63,852 nt of DNA, from assembly GCA_910589665.1 (NCBI GenBank), contig CAJUTR010000014.1, positions 1 to 63,852 of the forward strand. Reading direction: 5' to 3'. A program made the position numbers and the translations under genes. Below the pieces are notes generated by a model, which was not told the DNA's origin, did no database searches, and saw only the letters and a list, made by a program, of their open reading frames with translations. This stretch comes from an uncultured Eubacterium sp. Lineage in GTDB: Bacteria > Bacillota > Clostridia > Lachnospirales > Lachnospiraceae. Positions within the stretch are counted from its first letter, which is position 1. The number at the start of each line of letters is the position of its first letter. Of the stretch, positions 44,317 through 53,413 are shown piece by piece.

Positions 44317-47300
44317 TTACGCTGCATAAAATTCAGCTGTATCCGCATTTATTTTTCCTGTCACACCATTAGAAAATTCAAATGTAAATAAGTCCGAATC
44401 AAAATCTTTGATCGTAAGGGTGTCCTTACTATCCTTGATCGAAATCACAAAAGTACCATTCTTATCAACATGGAATGCCACCATATCGAGTGTAAGATCT
44501 TGAAAAACCACTCTGTTCTCACCATCGTTATCCTCAATGATATCTGAGCCGTATTTCTCTCCAAAAATGTAGGTATCATTTCCTTCGCCACCAGCAAGAT
44601 AATCATTGCCTGTACCCCCGGAGAGAGTATCGTCACCTTTTCCTCCCGTCAAGTGATCATTCCCATTATCACCGTAAAGAACAATCCCGTCATCACTCCA
44701 CGCATTCATCCAGTCATCATAATTCGTTGCATGAACCCATCTAATTGGATTGTCTGCTTCATCATATGAAAACTTCGTTCCATCCGCAAACATCACATTA
44801 AATGTTCTGTTACGTTCAGAGGTAAAGTAATCCCTAATGATAAGCGTATCATCCATGCCCTCAAAGGTAATGCTAAGGTCGTTCCAATTGGTACGGTATG
44901 CGGTAAGCTGACTCGCATTTAGTTTGTCACCAAATGAAATTGTATTGATTCCTTCAGAATCCATAATCACATCCGTTCCATAACCTTTGTTAAAAATATA
45001 GGTATCTTTTCCAGCCCCGCCGTATAAATAATCATTTCCCTTGCCGCCATCCAGAACATCATTTCCATCTTTACCATAAAGCTGATCATCACCAGCTCCG
45101 CCATAAAGCTTGTCTGTTCCATTTCCTCCATTCAAATTATCATTTCCATTCTCACCAAAGATCGTTACTCCTCTATCATCCATTGCCACAATGTACTCAC
45201 TTTCGTCCGTTCCGTAAATTGTTCTGAGCGGACTATTTGAGGCTGTTGCGTGAACCTTTGATCCACCGTTGAATGTAAGGTAAAAATTTCTATCCGCTTC
45301 GGAAATAAAGAATCCTTCAATGATAAGCCTGTCCTCGGAATCGCCGAAGGTAATTGTAATATTATTCCAATTGGTACGGTATGCCTTTATTTGACTTGGA
45401 GAATATCCATAAATTTCTATTGTATTTGTGCCTTTTCCATCCCCAATTGTATCGGTACCGTAACCTGGCTTAAAAATGTATGTATCATTTCCAGCTTCTC
45501 CATATAGGTAATCATCTCCCTCTCCACCATCCAGTACATCGTCCCCTCCATTACCGGTGATTCTGTCATTTCCTTTTCCACCATAAAGAAAATCATCTCC
45601 GTTGCTTCCCACAAGCTGGTCATCACCATCCTGGCCAATCTTCGTTATGCCATCCGTATAAATAGATGTCATATACTCACTGCCATCCGTTCCGTAAATG
45701 GTTCTTAGAGGACTATTAGCGTCCGTTGCTTTTACAATTGTACCATCTGCAAATACCAGATTGAAATTTCTTGCTTCTTCGCTTATGCAGTAATTTTTAA
45801 GATTCAACGTATCTTCCAGTCCATCAAACGTAAGAAGTAAATCATTCCAATTTGACCGATATGCCTTTATATCACCTGCTTTTAACCCCTCATCAAACAG
45901 GATCGTATTTTCTCCGTCGCAGTCCATAATGGAATCTGTTCCAGATCCTCGATGGAACAGGTAAACATCATTGCCTTTGCCGCCGTCCATAAAATCTTTT
46001 CCTGTTCCAGCGTCAATCACATCATCACCGTCACCACCATTGATATAGTCCTTTCCTGCGCCGCCAAAAATCACATCATCGCCACCCGATACAAGCAGCT
46101 GATCATCTCCGCTATCGCCAAATACATATTCAGCGTCATCTGTCCCGATAATACGGTCACCGCCCATACCGCCTGCTACAATACTTTTATTAGAATTTAC
46201 CATGTAGTCATTGTGATCAGAACCGGACAAATAGGAATCTTTACTGTCGGTCATATGTTCTTTCATTGAAATTATTTTATCTCCCATCTGAAGAACATAT
46301 CGTTCTGGTTTTTCACAATAGTTTTCAACGATCAGCTTATCTTCTGTATCTTTTATTTCGATAACCGCATTTTCTCCATCCGGGTACATGGAAAGTTCCT
46401 CTAAAAGAATGCCTTCCTCAAACTGGATGGTGCATTTCCCCTTCCTATCGCTAATGATATCCGTGCCATAATCCCTGCCAAACATATAGGTATCATCGCC
46501 ATTACCGCCATAGAGGATATCATTTCCCTTACCACCATTTAAAACGTCATCTCCCGCACCACCAAATACATAGTCATCTCCATCTCCCGCATCAATGGTA
46601 TCGTCTCCCTGGCCGCCATAGATCACATCCTCCCCTTCACTTCCATGGATGATATCATTACCATCGAAACCATACATGTAAGAATCCTCTATGACAGCTT
46701 TCAAATCATCGTCTCCGTCATCGCCACAAATGTACCTGAATGGACTGTTTCCATCTGTCACTTTCATTGTAGCACCCTCAAATGTAAGAGTATAGTCCTG
46801 ATACTCCTCTCCTTTGCAAAAGTCACGAATAACAAGAGTATCCTCTGTCCCCTTAATTTTCAGCGCTGCGTCATAATCATCTGTGCCATTCACACGTAAA
46901 TCACTGGGAGCAAGTCCCTTAAACCACAATACATTCTGTCCATGTAAATCAATAACCGTGTCATTTCCATAGCCCCTTGCAAAAATATATGTATCGTTTC
47001 CTTTGCCGCCTTTCAGAACGTCATTGCCCGCTCCACCATCTAACGTGTCATTTCCTTCTTTTCCACTGAGAATATCATCGCCCGCACCTGCCGATAATAC
47101 ATCATTTCCCGGACCTCCGTCCATACTATCATTCCCTGACGATCCGTTTAGAGTATCGTCACCTTCCAGGCCAAAAATAAATTCATTTTTGCCCGTTCCA
47201 TGAAAAGAATCGTTCTCATCTGTCCCCAAATAGGTAACACCGGATTTAGAACGTGCAATCATATCAGCATAGTGTGCTGACACAGCAGAATACTTATTGC

Positions 47301-49422
47301 TGAAATCTTCAAAATATTTTGTCCCATTAGCCTTGTCAAATGAATCAAAATAAACTCCAAAATCGTAAAGAAGTGTTGAAAGATCGTCTCGATTTGATAC
47401 TTTTGAATCAAGGATACAATATAAAAATCTCAAATCCAACTTTTTGCCGTTATCGTCTTCATACTCATATACCGCTTTCAGATACCCTCCCAGCGCCGCA
47501 TAGATATTCAACATATTGTAGTACTGGTTCTCAATATCTGCGTATATCTCTTTTAGTATGGCCGCAGCGTTTACATTCGGACTTGAGCCGCCCACACCGA
47601 CAAACTCACGTCCCATAAACTGTTCGATCACTCTCAAGTCACGCGCATCCATATTCCCACCACGGCTATTTATTGCCAAATCTACTGCACCGGTAATATG
47701 ATATAAAATCTTTTTTACACAATATCGTTTGGAGGCAGCATCATTTAATGTTACGAATTCTAGACACAGCTCACATAATTCCCCGCCCTGATCATCCTCC
47801 ATCGCTTTCAGAATGTCGGGAACATTACCGGATGTGACTGTACCCCCCTGCGTTGTATCCGATGAATTTACGGGAAACCAAAATTCACTGATCTGCGTTG
47901 TAGTGAGGCTGTCATCATAGTCCATCATTACATCAGCTGTCTCAGCAATACGGGTTCCGGTCTCATCATCAACCAAACTTACTTCTTTGTAGTCAAGACT
48001 GATTGATACAATATGAAGCTCATTCAAACTTTTCAGCTCATCCGGCTCTGACTTCCCGTTGTGGTTGGCATCAATCCACACCCTGAGTTTATCAAAGGCA
48101 GTATCCTCACTATCTATCCTATCGTCTTCATTATCATCCATTTCCCTAAGTGCCTCAAAACCAGATATAGATTTTGATCCGTCTTTCAGAATTACCTGAT
48201 CACCAAATAATTCTCCACCATTATCAATTGTTCCATTGCCGTTACGGTCGAAGGCAAGGAATCCATCTTCTTCACCAATCCATGCCGTTTTCTCAGCAAA
48301 ATCGTTATTGTCAAGATCAAAATATACTCCGTGTTCCACGGACTTCAATTCAATTCCAGAAGCCCCTAAATCAATGATAAGCGGATCTCTTGGCGGTTGT
48401 GCTTCACCGGCTTTTGAATACTCTTTCTCATACTCCTGAATTCTTTTCACTATTTCATTAATTTTGTCGTCATCTCCGCTTTTAATTGCTTCTCGATAAA
48501 TATCATCATTTCCATAGTAGGCATCTAAAAATGTCTTAAAATCTTTACAAGCCTGATCAATTTCAGCAGCATTTGCTGTAGCACTAGATGCGCCCACGGC
48601 CGTCACAAATGCTACACACGCCATAACTGTAGCTTTCGAGACGGAATTAGTATTCTCAATCACTTTGTGTTTGGCATATAGCATTCCTGCTGCCGCAACT
48701 AAAACACCTACGGCAATCTCACCATCCTTGCCAGAGGCAGAGCTTGCCACTTCATCCTTCGCACTTTCTTTTGACGACTCCTCTTGTATAGCGGTTTCCG
48801 GCTTTTTCTTCGGATCATCTGGGTTGCGTTTAAATTCATATAAAATCAATCCGTTTTTTGGATTTTTATATTTCACATGGTATTTTCCAATATCAAATTC
48901 ACCATCTGGGATATTTGTACCATCTGTATTACCTCTTCTATAGTTCTTGTCCGAATTGATATATCCGCTTAATTGTGCCAGTCCTTTGGATTTATTCGGT
49001 TCAACTTCATATGAGAGCGGCTTGACTTCCCAAATATATCCAAGTTCGTCAGTGTGAAAAAATAAATCAGCTCTTCCTTTTTTCCCGTTTGCATAAGCAA
49101 TGGAATGTTCTAATTGTATACCCGTGTTTTTATCCTCTATATGCCTCTGAACCGCATTATGAAAATAATTCCAAGGTAAATGATCCTTAAAAATTGCAGT
49201 ACTCCAATCCCCAGCTGATCTAGGCGATATAGCATCTAATGCCACTTCTTCTGCCGCCTCTTTTTGTTCCCCAATCACCTCTGCAGCAGTTTCCTTCAAA
49301 TTTGAAATGTTACTTTTTGTTTTCGCAGCAGAGACACCCGACGCTGGAACCTCCGACATAAATACCGCCATTGCCAATAAACAGGCGATAAAGCGAACAA
49401 CTTTTTTCTTCATTTTAATCAT
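44317..49422 (-). CDS. Large secreted RTX protein with N-terminal PD-(D/E)XK nuclease-like domain (candidate toxin)
   Basis: 1701 residues. From the start at 49422 (AAAGGA upstream): a Sec signal peptide (VVRFIACLLAMAVFMSEVPA), then around residues 60-200 a nuclease-like domain with Glu in GIQLEHSIAY, Asp in GRADLFF, E-x-K in IWEVKP and Gln in LAQLSGYI, the order of a PD-(D/E)XK site. Two hydrophobic segments (about 234-251 and 261-277) follow, then a Ca-binding EF-hand-like region (FDRNGNGTIDNGGELFGD; WIDANHNGKSEPDEL), a helical region, and six blocks of GGxGxDxxx RTX nonapeptides (about 740-1630). The blocks are separated by HCBP-related domains (AYRTNWND, then a DTLIIRDY-like part). No type I secretion genes are in the window. 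Three paralogous small genes precede it on the same strand. The nuclease and toxin roles are inferred. Confidence 0.78.
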   Translation of the reverse strand: MIKMKKKVVRFIACLLAMAVFMSEVPASGVSAAKTKSNISNLKETAAEVIGEQKEAAEEVALDAISPRSAGDWSTAIFKDHLPWNYFHNAVQRHIEDKNTGIQLEHSIAYANGKKGRADLFFHTDELGYIWEVKPLSYEVEPNKSKGLAQLSGYINSDKNYRRGNTDGTNIPDGEFDIGKYHVKYKNPKNGLILYEFKRNPDDPKKKPETAIQEESSKESAKDEVASSASGKDGEIAVGVLVAAAGMLYAKHKVIENTNSVSKATVMACVAFVTAVGASSATANAAEIDQACKDFKTFLDAYYGNDDIYREAIKSGDDDKINEIVKRIQEYEKEYSKAGEAQPPRDPLIIDLGASGIELKSVEHGVYFDLDNNDFAEKTAWIGEEDGFLAFDRNGNGTIDNGGELFGDQVILKDGSKSISGFEALREMDDNEDDRIDSEDTAFDKLRVWIDANHNGKSEPDELKSLNELHIVSISLDYKEVSLVDDETGTRIAETADVMMDYDDSLTTTQISEFWFPVNSSDTTQGGTVTSGNVPDILKAMEDDQGGELCELCLEFVTLNDAASKRYCVKKILYHITGAVDLAINSRGGNMDARDLRVIEQFMGREFVGVGGSSPNVNAAAILKEIYADIENQYYNMLNIYAALGGYLKAVYEYEDDNGKKLDLRFLYCILDSKVSNRDDLSTLLYDFGVYFDSFDKANGTKYFEDFSNKYSAVSAHYADMIARSKSGVTYLGTDENDSFHGTGKNEFIFGLEGDDTLNGSSGNDSMDGGPGNDVLSAGAGDDILSGKEGNDTLDGGAGNDVLKGGKGNDTYIFARGYGNDTVIDLHGQNVLWFKGLAPSDLRVNGTDDYDAALKIKGTEDTLVIRDFCKGEEYQDYTLTFEGATMKVTDGNSPFRYICGDDGDDDLKAVIEDSYMYGFDGNDIIHGSEGEDVIYGGQGDDTIDAGDGDDYVFGGAGDDVLNGGKGNDILYGGNGDDTYMFGRDYGTDIISDRKGKCTIQFEEGILLEELSMYPDGENAVIEIKDTEDKLIVENYCEKPERYVLQMGDKIISMKEHMTDSKDSYLSGSDHNDYMVNSNKSIVAGGMGGDRIIGTDDAEYVFGDSGDDQLLVSGGDDVIFGGAGKDYINGGDGDDVIDAGTGKDFMDGGKGNDVYLFHRGSGTDSIMDCDGENTILFDEGLKAGDIKAYRSNWNDLLLTFDGLEDTLNLKNYCISEEARNFNLVFADGTIVKATDANSPLRTIYGTDGSEYMTSIYTDGITKIGQDGDDQLVGSNGDDFLYGGKGNDRITGNGGDDVLDGGEGDDYLYGEAGNDTYIFKPGYGTDTIGDGKGTNTIEIYGYSPSQIKAYRTNWNNITITFGDSEDRLIIEGFFISEADRNFYLTFNGGSKVHATASNSPLRTIYGTDESEYIVAMDDRGVTIFGENGNDNLNGGNGTDKLYGGAGDDQLYGKDGNDVLDGGKGNDYLYGGAGKDTYIFNKGYGTDVIMDSEGINTISFGDKLNASQLTAYRTNWNDLSITFEGMDDTLIIRDYFTSERNRTFNVMFADGTKFSYDEADNPIRWVHATNYDDWMNAWSDDGIVLYGDNGNDHLTGGKGDDTLSGGTGNDYLAGGEGNDTYIFGEKYGSDIIEDNDGENRVVFQDLTLDMVAFHVDKNGTFVISIKDSKDTLTIKDFDSDLFTFEFSNGVTGKINADTAEFYAA

Positions 49423-49505
49423 TACTACATTCCTTTCCGCCAGGGGCAGCACTGCCCTCAGCTATCCATTTTATTTATTTGTATAAGTGACCCCAAAGAA
49501 TCCCT

Positions 49506-50327
49506 TTACACATCAATTCCATAAGACCGCAGTGTTTCCGTATTCGCTTTTTTTCGCCGTTCAAGTTCTGCCAATGTCTTTTTGTAAAGTTCGGGAGTGT
49601 TATAAATATTGTCCCTCCGCTTTACCGTGTGAACCCGCCAGTCTTCTTTAAATTTTTTCTCTATATCAAATGGTCTGTATCCCGGTTTTCCATTCTGAAT
49701 TGCCTTTTTAGTTACAGCAAGCATCCCATTAAATTTTTGCACCAAATCATCATGATTCTCCGTTTGTATATACAGCAGACTTTCATTATCATCTTCATTG
49801 TCATCCTCATAACCAAAAATATAATTTTCATCATATTCCGGCACATTCAGTGACATTGAATTATACACTCTCAAAAACTCAATACAGGCATCCAAATCGG
49901 ACACCTGGTCAAGGACCGGAAGCATAATTCTTTCTGTTTCTTTCCTTGCATGTTCCATCCTTTGATACAGACTTTCTTCATCATCCTTTTGGTAGCGAAA
50001 GAAAACTAACTCTTTCCAATAATCATCATAACCAACCGGATTTGACTTTGTGTAATAAAATTTAAGAGGACAAAGCCAGTTACAGTTATCTCTCACACCA
50101 CATGAAAAATCAATGGACTTCCGGTACACTGTAGCCACTCCCCCGTATATACCAAATTCCTTATACCCCGGTTCTCCGCACCATACATTTTTAAATGCCA
50201 CTACATGCAAAATTTCATTTCCCACCATTCTCACGAGATACGGCTGCCTTCCCTTTACCTTGACAAAACCACGGGACTTAAGAGCCTCTCCAAAAACCTG
50301 CTTAAAAATAGTATTTATTGTTGCCAT
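49506..50327 (-). CDS. DUF4304-like protein, copy 1 (candidate immunity protein)
   Basis: 273 residues, no signal peptide or membrane segment, so cytoplasmic. The N terminus (FGEALKSRGFVKVKGRQPYL, then VGNEILHVVAFKN) fits DUF4304. An acidic patch (YEDDNEDDNESLLY) is shared by all three copies. GAGGAGG precedes ATG 50327. The RTX gene starts 84 bp downstream on the same strand. This copy is the most divergent of the three (for example a different run near WCGEPGYKEFGIYGGVATVY). The immunity role is inferred from position only. Confidence 0.68.
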   Translation of the reverse strand: MATINTIFKQVFGEALKSRGFVKVKGRQPYLVRMVGNEILHVVAFKNVWCGEPGYKEFGIYGGVATVYRKSIDFSCGVRDNCNWLCPLKFYYTKSNPVGYDDYWKELVFFRYQKDDEESLYQRMEHARKETERIMLPVLDQVSDLDACIEFLRVYNSMSLNVPEYDENYIFGYEDDNEDDNESLLYIQTENHDDLVQKFNGMLAVTKKAIQNGKPGYRPFDIEKKFKEDWRVHTVKRRDNIYNTPELYKKTLAELERRKKANTETLRSYGIDV

Positions 50328-50431
50328 CGTCCACAATCCTCCTCTATAATTTACTTTTTTGTTGTTTATTTACCAATTCCACATTTTTATAATCCGTGGA
50401 TATTATTCAATATCAGAAAATAAATTCCACC

Positions 50432-51253
50432 TTACAAATCAATTCCATAAGACCGCAGTGTCTCCGTATTCGCTTTTTTTCGCCGTTCAAGTTCTTCCAT
50501 TATCCTTTCGTAAAGTTTAGGAGTGTTGTAAATGCTATCTCTTCGTGTAGTCGTCTCGACTCGCCATTCTTCATAAGCTTTCTTTTCTACTTCATATGGC
50601 CCATATCCCGGCTTACCATTTTCAATTGCCTTTGCAGTTACATCAAGCATTTCGTTATATTTTAGCACCAAATCATCACGGTTATCTGTTTGTATATACA
50701 ACAGGCTCTCATTGTCATCCTCATTGTCATCCTCATAACCAAACCTATAATTTTCATCATATTCCCGCACATTCAGCGAAGTCGAATTATACACTCTCAA
50801 AAACTCAATACAAACATCCAGATCGGACACCCGGTCAAGTATCGGCAACATGATCTTTTCTGTTTCCTTCCAAGCTTGTTCCATCTTACGATACAGACCT
50901 CCTTCATTATTCATTTGGTAGCGAAAAAAAGTTAACTCTTTCCAATAATCATCAAAATCGGTCGGATTTGACTCTATGTAATATTTTCTAAGAGCGCAGA
51001 GCCAGTTACTGTTATCTCTCACACCACATGAAAAATCAATAGACTTGCGGTAAACTGTAGCCACTCCTCCTCTAATGGAAAAATCTTTATACCCTGGCTC
51101 TCCGCACCATTCATTTTTAAATGCCACTACATGTAAGATTTCATTTCCCACCACTCTCACGAGATACGGTTGCCTTCCCTTCACTTTAACAAAACCACGG
51201 GACTTAAGAGCTTCCCCGAAAACCTGTTTAAAAATTGTATTTATTGTTGCCAT
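50432..51253 (-). CDS. DUF4304-like protein, copy 2 (candidate immunity protein)
   Basis: 273 residues. It shares the DUF4304-like N terminus and the ETLRSYGIDL end. It differs from copy 3 mainly in residues about 60-140 (WLCALRKYYIESNPTDFDDY against WLWGLRDYYVKSNPAGYDDY) and near the C terminus, while residues about 142-233 are identical in DNA as well as protein. GAGGAGG precedes ATG 51253. The clustered differences look like a variable specificity face between conserved parts. Confidence 0.68.
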   Translation of the reverse strand: MATINTIFKQVFGEALKSRGFVKVKGRQPYLVRVVGNEILHVVAFKNEWCGEPGYKDFSIRGGVATVYRKSIDFSCGVRDNSNWLCALRKYYIESNPTDFDDYWKELTFFRYQMNNEGGLYRKMEQAWKETEKIMLPILDRVSDLDVCIEFLRVYNSTSLNVREYDENYRFGYEDDNEDDNESLLYIQTDNRDDLVLKYNEMLDVTAKAIENGKPGYGPYEVEKKAYEEWRVETTTRRDSIYNTPKLYERIMEELERRKKANTETLRSYGIDL

Positions 51254-51357
51254 CGTCAATAATCCTCCTCAATGATTTGTTTTTTTGTTGTTCATTTACA
51301 AATTCCACACTTTTATAATCCGTGGATATTATTCAATATTAGAAAATAAATTCAACT

Positions 51358-52179
51358 TTACAAATCAACCCCATAAGACCTCAGTGTTTCCATATTCACT
51401 TTTTTCCGCCGCTCAAGTTCTGCCAATACCTTTTTGCATAACGCGGGAGTATTGTAAATACTATCTCTTCGTGTAATCGTCTCGACTCGCCATTCTTCAT
51501 AAGCTTTCTTTTCTACTTCATATGGCCCATATCCCGGCTTACCATTTTCAATTGCCTTTGCAGTTACATCAAGCATTTCGTTATATTTTAGCACCAAATC
51601 ATCACGGTTATCTGTTTGTATATACAACAGGCTCTCATTGTCATCCTCATTGTCATCCTCATAACCAAACCTATAATTTTCATCATATTCCCGCACATTC
51701 AGCGAAGTCGAATTATACACTCTCAAAAACTCAATACAAACATCCAGATCGGATACCCGGTCAAGTAACGGTAACAAGATCCGTTCTGTTTCCTTCAGTG
51801 CATGTTCCATTTTATGATACAAACATTTTTCATCATCAATTTGATAATGAAAGGCCGTTAGCTTCTTCCAATAATCATCATAACCAGCCGGATTTGACTT
51901 TACGTAGTAATCTCTAAGTCCCCAAAGCCAGTTACTGTTATCTCTTACACCACATGAAAAATCAATAGACTTGCGATACACTGTAGCCACTCCTCCTCTA
52001 ATGGAAAAATCTTTATACCCTGGCTCTGGACACCATTCGTTCCGAAATGCCACTACATGTAAGATTTCATTTCCAACCACTCTTACGAGATACGGCTGCC
52101 TTCCCTTCACTTTAACAAAACCACGGGACTTAAGAGCCTCTCCAAAAACCTGCTTGAAAATTGTATTTATTGTTGCCAT
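51358..52179 (-). CDS. DUF4304-like protein, copy 3 (candidate immunity protein)
   Basis: 273 residues, the first gene of the four-gene run that ends with the RTX gene. Its GAGGAGG box and ATG at 52179 match the other copies. Upstream (52180-52506) there is no intact gene. The three copies probably diverged after tandem duplication, with later conversion between copies 2 and 3. Confidence 0.68.
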   Translation of the reverse strand: MATINTIFKQVFGEALKSRGFVKVKGRQPYLVRVVGNEILHVVAFRNEWCPEPGYKDFSIRGGVATVYRKSIDFSCGVRDNSNWLWGLRDYYVKSNPAGYDDYWKKLTAFHYQIDDEKCLYHKMEHALKETERILLPLLDRVSDLDVCIEFLRVYNSTSLNVREYDENYRFGYEDDNEDDNESLLYIQTDNRDDLVLKYNEMLDVTAKAIENGKPGYGPYEVEKKAYEEWRVETITRRDSIYNTPALCKKVLAELERRKKVNMETLRSYGVDL

Positions 52180-52201
52180 TGTCAATGATCCTCCTCAATC
52201 A

Positions 52202-52417
52202 TATGTTTTTTATTGCACATTGACTAAACCCTCGTTTCTTATTCCGTGCCGCCACCCGCTCAAATGCAGACGCGTGGATTCCTGCCCCCATGCGGGAACA
52301 TGTTCTCCTGAAAACTACGGGCCCACCGTCTACATAAAGAGCCAAGGCGGCCTCCGTCTCCATCCCCGCATCGAAAATCCTATCTTTCTCGACATAAAAG
52401 TCCTTTTTTAAATCGTA
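52202..52417 (-). other. 72-codon open frame of unclear origin upstream of the immunity array
   Basis: Open between TGA at 52420-52418 and TGA at 52201-52199, with a higher GC content than its surroundings. It reads FDAGMETEAALALYVDGG, then HASAFERVAARNKKRGFSQ. There is no start before the internal ATG and no RBS; I do not recognise it. It could be a gene remnant or, on the plus strand, a shadow. The 300-odd-bp stretch 52202-52506 otherwise shows nothing I can name. Confidence 0.25.
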
Positions 52418-52506
52418 TCATATCTCGTTTTTACATTCAATACCGCGAAAGTTCCGCGGCAAAGTATCCTTTACGTACAATTAATCCTTTTTTATAGGGT
52501 AATACA

Positions 52507-52637
52507 TCATGAAACTTTAAAGAAAATAAGATAACCCGCCTTCTCAAGCGCCCTCCAAGATGATACATTATCTGCCCTGACTGTCGCTATCAATTTAGGA
52601 ACGTGATAATGATCGAGAAAATATTCCGCATATGCCT
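52507..52637 (-). pseudogene. C-terminal remnant of a GNAT N-acetyltransferase
   Basis: The frame ending at TGA 52509-52507 reads AVKAYAEYFLDHYHVPKLIA, then TVRADNVSSWRALEKAGY, a typical GNAT end (acetyl-CoA-binding part and the SWRALEKAGY motif). The N-terminal ~100 residues are missing; the frame continues directly into the 3' end of the phosphodiesterase gene in another frame. It is thus a remnant left at a recombination junction. Confidence 0.6.
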
Positions 52638-53396
52638 TCACGGCTCCATATCCACCATCACCCCATAATGATCACTCGCCGATAACTGAATATCCTCATA
52701 AATCGTTTTCCCAAATATCATACAATTTCGCAACACCGGGAACTCACAAGGATACGTATTTCTCAATAAAATCCTGTCAAATCTGGAATTCAATTCGATC
52801 GTATTATGCTTAAACCTCGGATTTTCACGGAAATTCAGCGTAGGTTCTATCTCGCAAGCTGTCAACTCCGCATACGCGGAGGCCAGATCATACCAACGGG
52901 GAACTGCTTCCTTCTGATCCAACCGGCATTCTCCCATGAGAAAACGATGTACATCCGATGTCTCCGCACAGTTAAAATCCCCGGCCATAAAAACCAGATC
53001 ACATTTTTTATTATGAACCTCAGCAACAATATCCACGATCTGTCTCTCCCGTTCTGCCACACTATCCCACGGAAGATGTATGTTGATAACCGAAATAGTC
53101 TTATTATCGTGACAAACAGAACAAAAAATAGCATTTGAATGATCCAGCCATGATTCACACTCCGCGAACGGAATATTGCTTAAAATACACAGACCTTCCT
53201 CACTATCCCGATAGCTGTCAAAGTAAAAATACGGATACCCCGCCCTATGCGCAACATCACTGGCCATTGCTTTATTTTGTACTTCCTGAAGACATATCAC
53301 ATCTGCCTCCGCACCTGATATTTCACGGATAATACACCCAGTCCGATACGGCACTCCCATCTCGGAATTCCAAATATTATAGGTCGCAATTTGCAT
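52638..53396 (-). CDS. Endonuclease/exonuclease/phosphatase (EEP) family protein
   Basis: 252 residues. QIATYNIWNSEMG, VICLQEVQNK (metal Glu), INIHLPW, FMAGDFNCAE and the final SASDHYGVMVDME (catalytic Asp-His) are the EEP motifs. The family hydrolyses phosphodiesters in DNA, lipids or small phosphates; the substrate is not evident and there is no signal peptide. The start is ATG 53396 after ATGGAGG. The gene ends where the GNAT remnant begins. Confidence 0.88.
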   Translation of the reverse strand: MQIATYNIWNSEMGVPYRTGCIIREISGAEADVICLQEVQNKAMASDVAHRAGYPYFYFDSYRDSEEGLCILSNIPFAECESWLDHSNAIFCSVCHDNKTISVINIHLPWDSVAERERQIVDIVAEVHNKKCDLVFMAGDFNCAETSDVHRFLMGECRLDQKEAVPRWYDLASAYAELTACEIEPTLNFRENPRFKHNTIELNSRFDRILLRNTYPCEFPVLRNCMIFGKTIYEDIQLSASDHYGVMVDMEP

Positions 53397-53413
53397 CGTT
53401 TTTCCTCCATCTG

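Larger units (their letters stand above)
49506..52283 (-). repeat. Three tandem 926-bp repeat units
   Basis: The three DUF4304-like genes start and stop at exactly 926-bp intervals (stops at 49506, 50432 and 51358). The short gaps between them are also similar: each contains a near-identical ATAATCCGTGGATATTATTC. Units 2 and 3 are identical over 277 bp (50551-50827 and 51477-51753) but clearly different on both sides. The outer limit given is the approximate end of the third unit. Confidence 0.85.

Noticed and set aside
44500..47200. Regular short DNA repeats resembling a CRISPR array
   Set aside because: The periodicity is 27 bp (nine codons) of the RTX motif, without constant repeats separated by unique spacers, and the frame is coding throughout.
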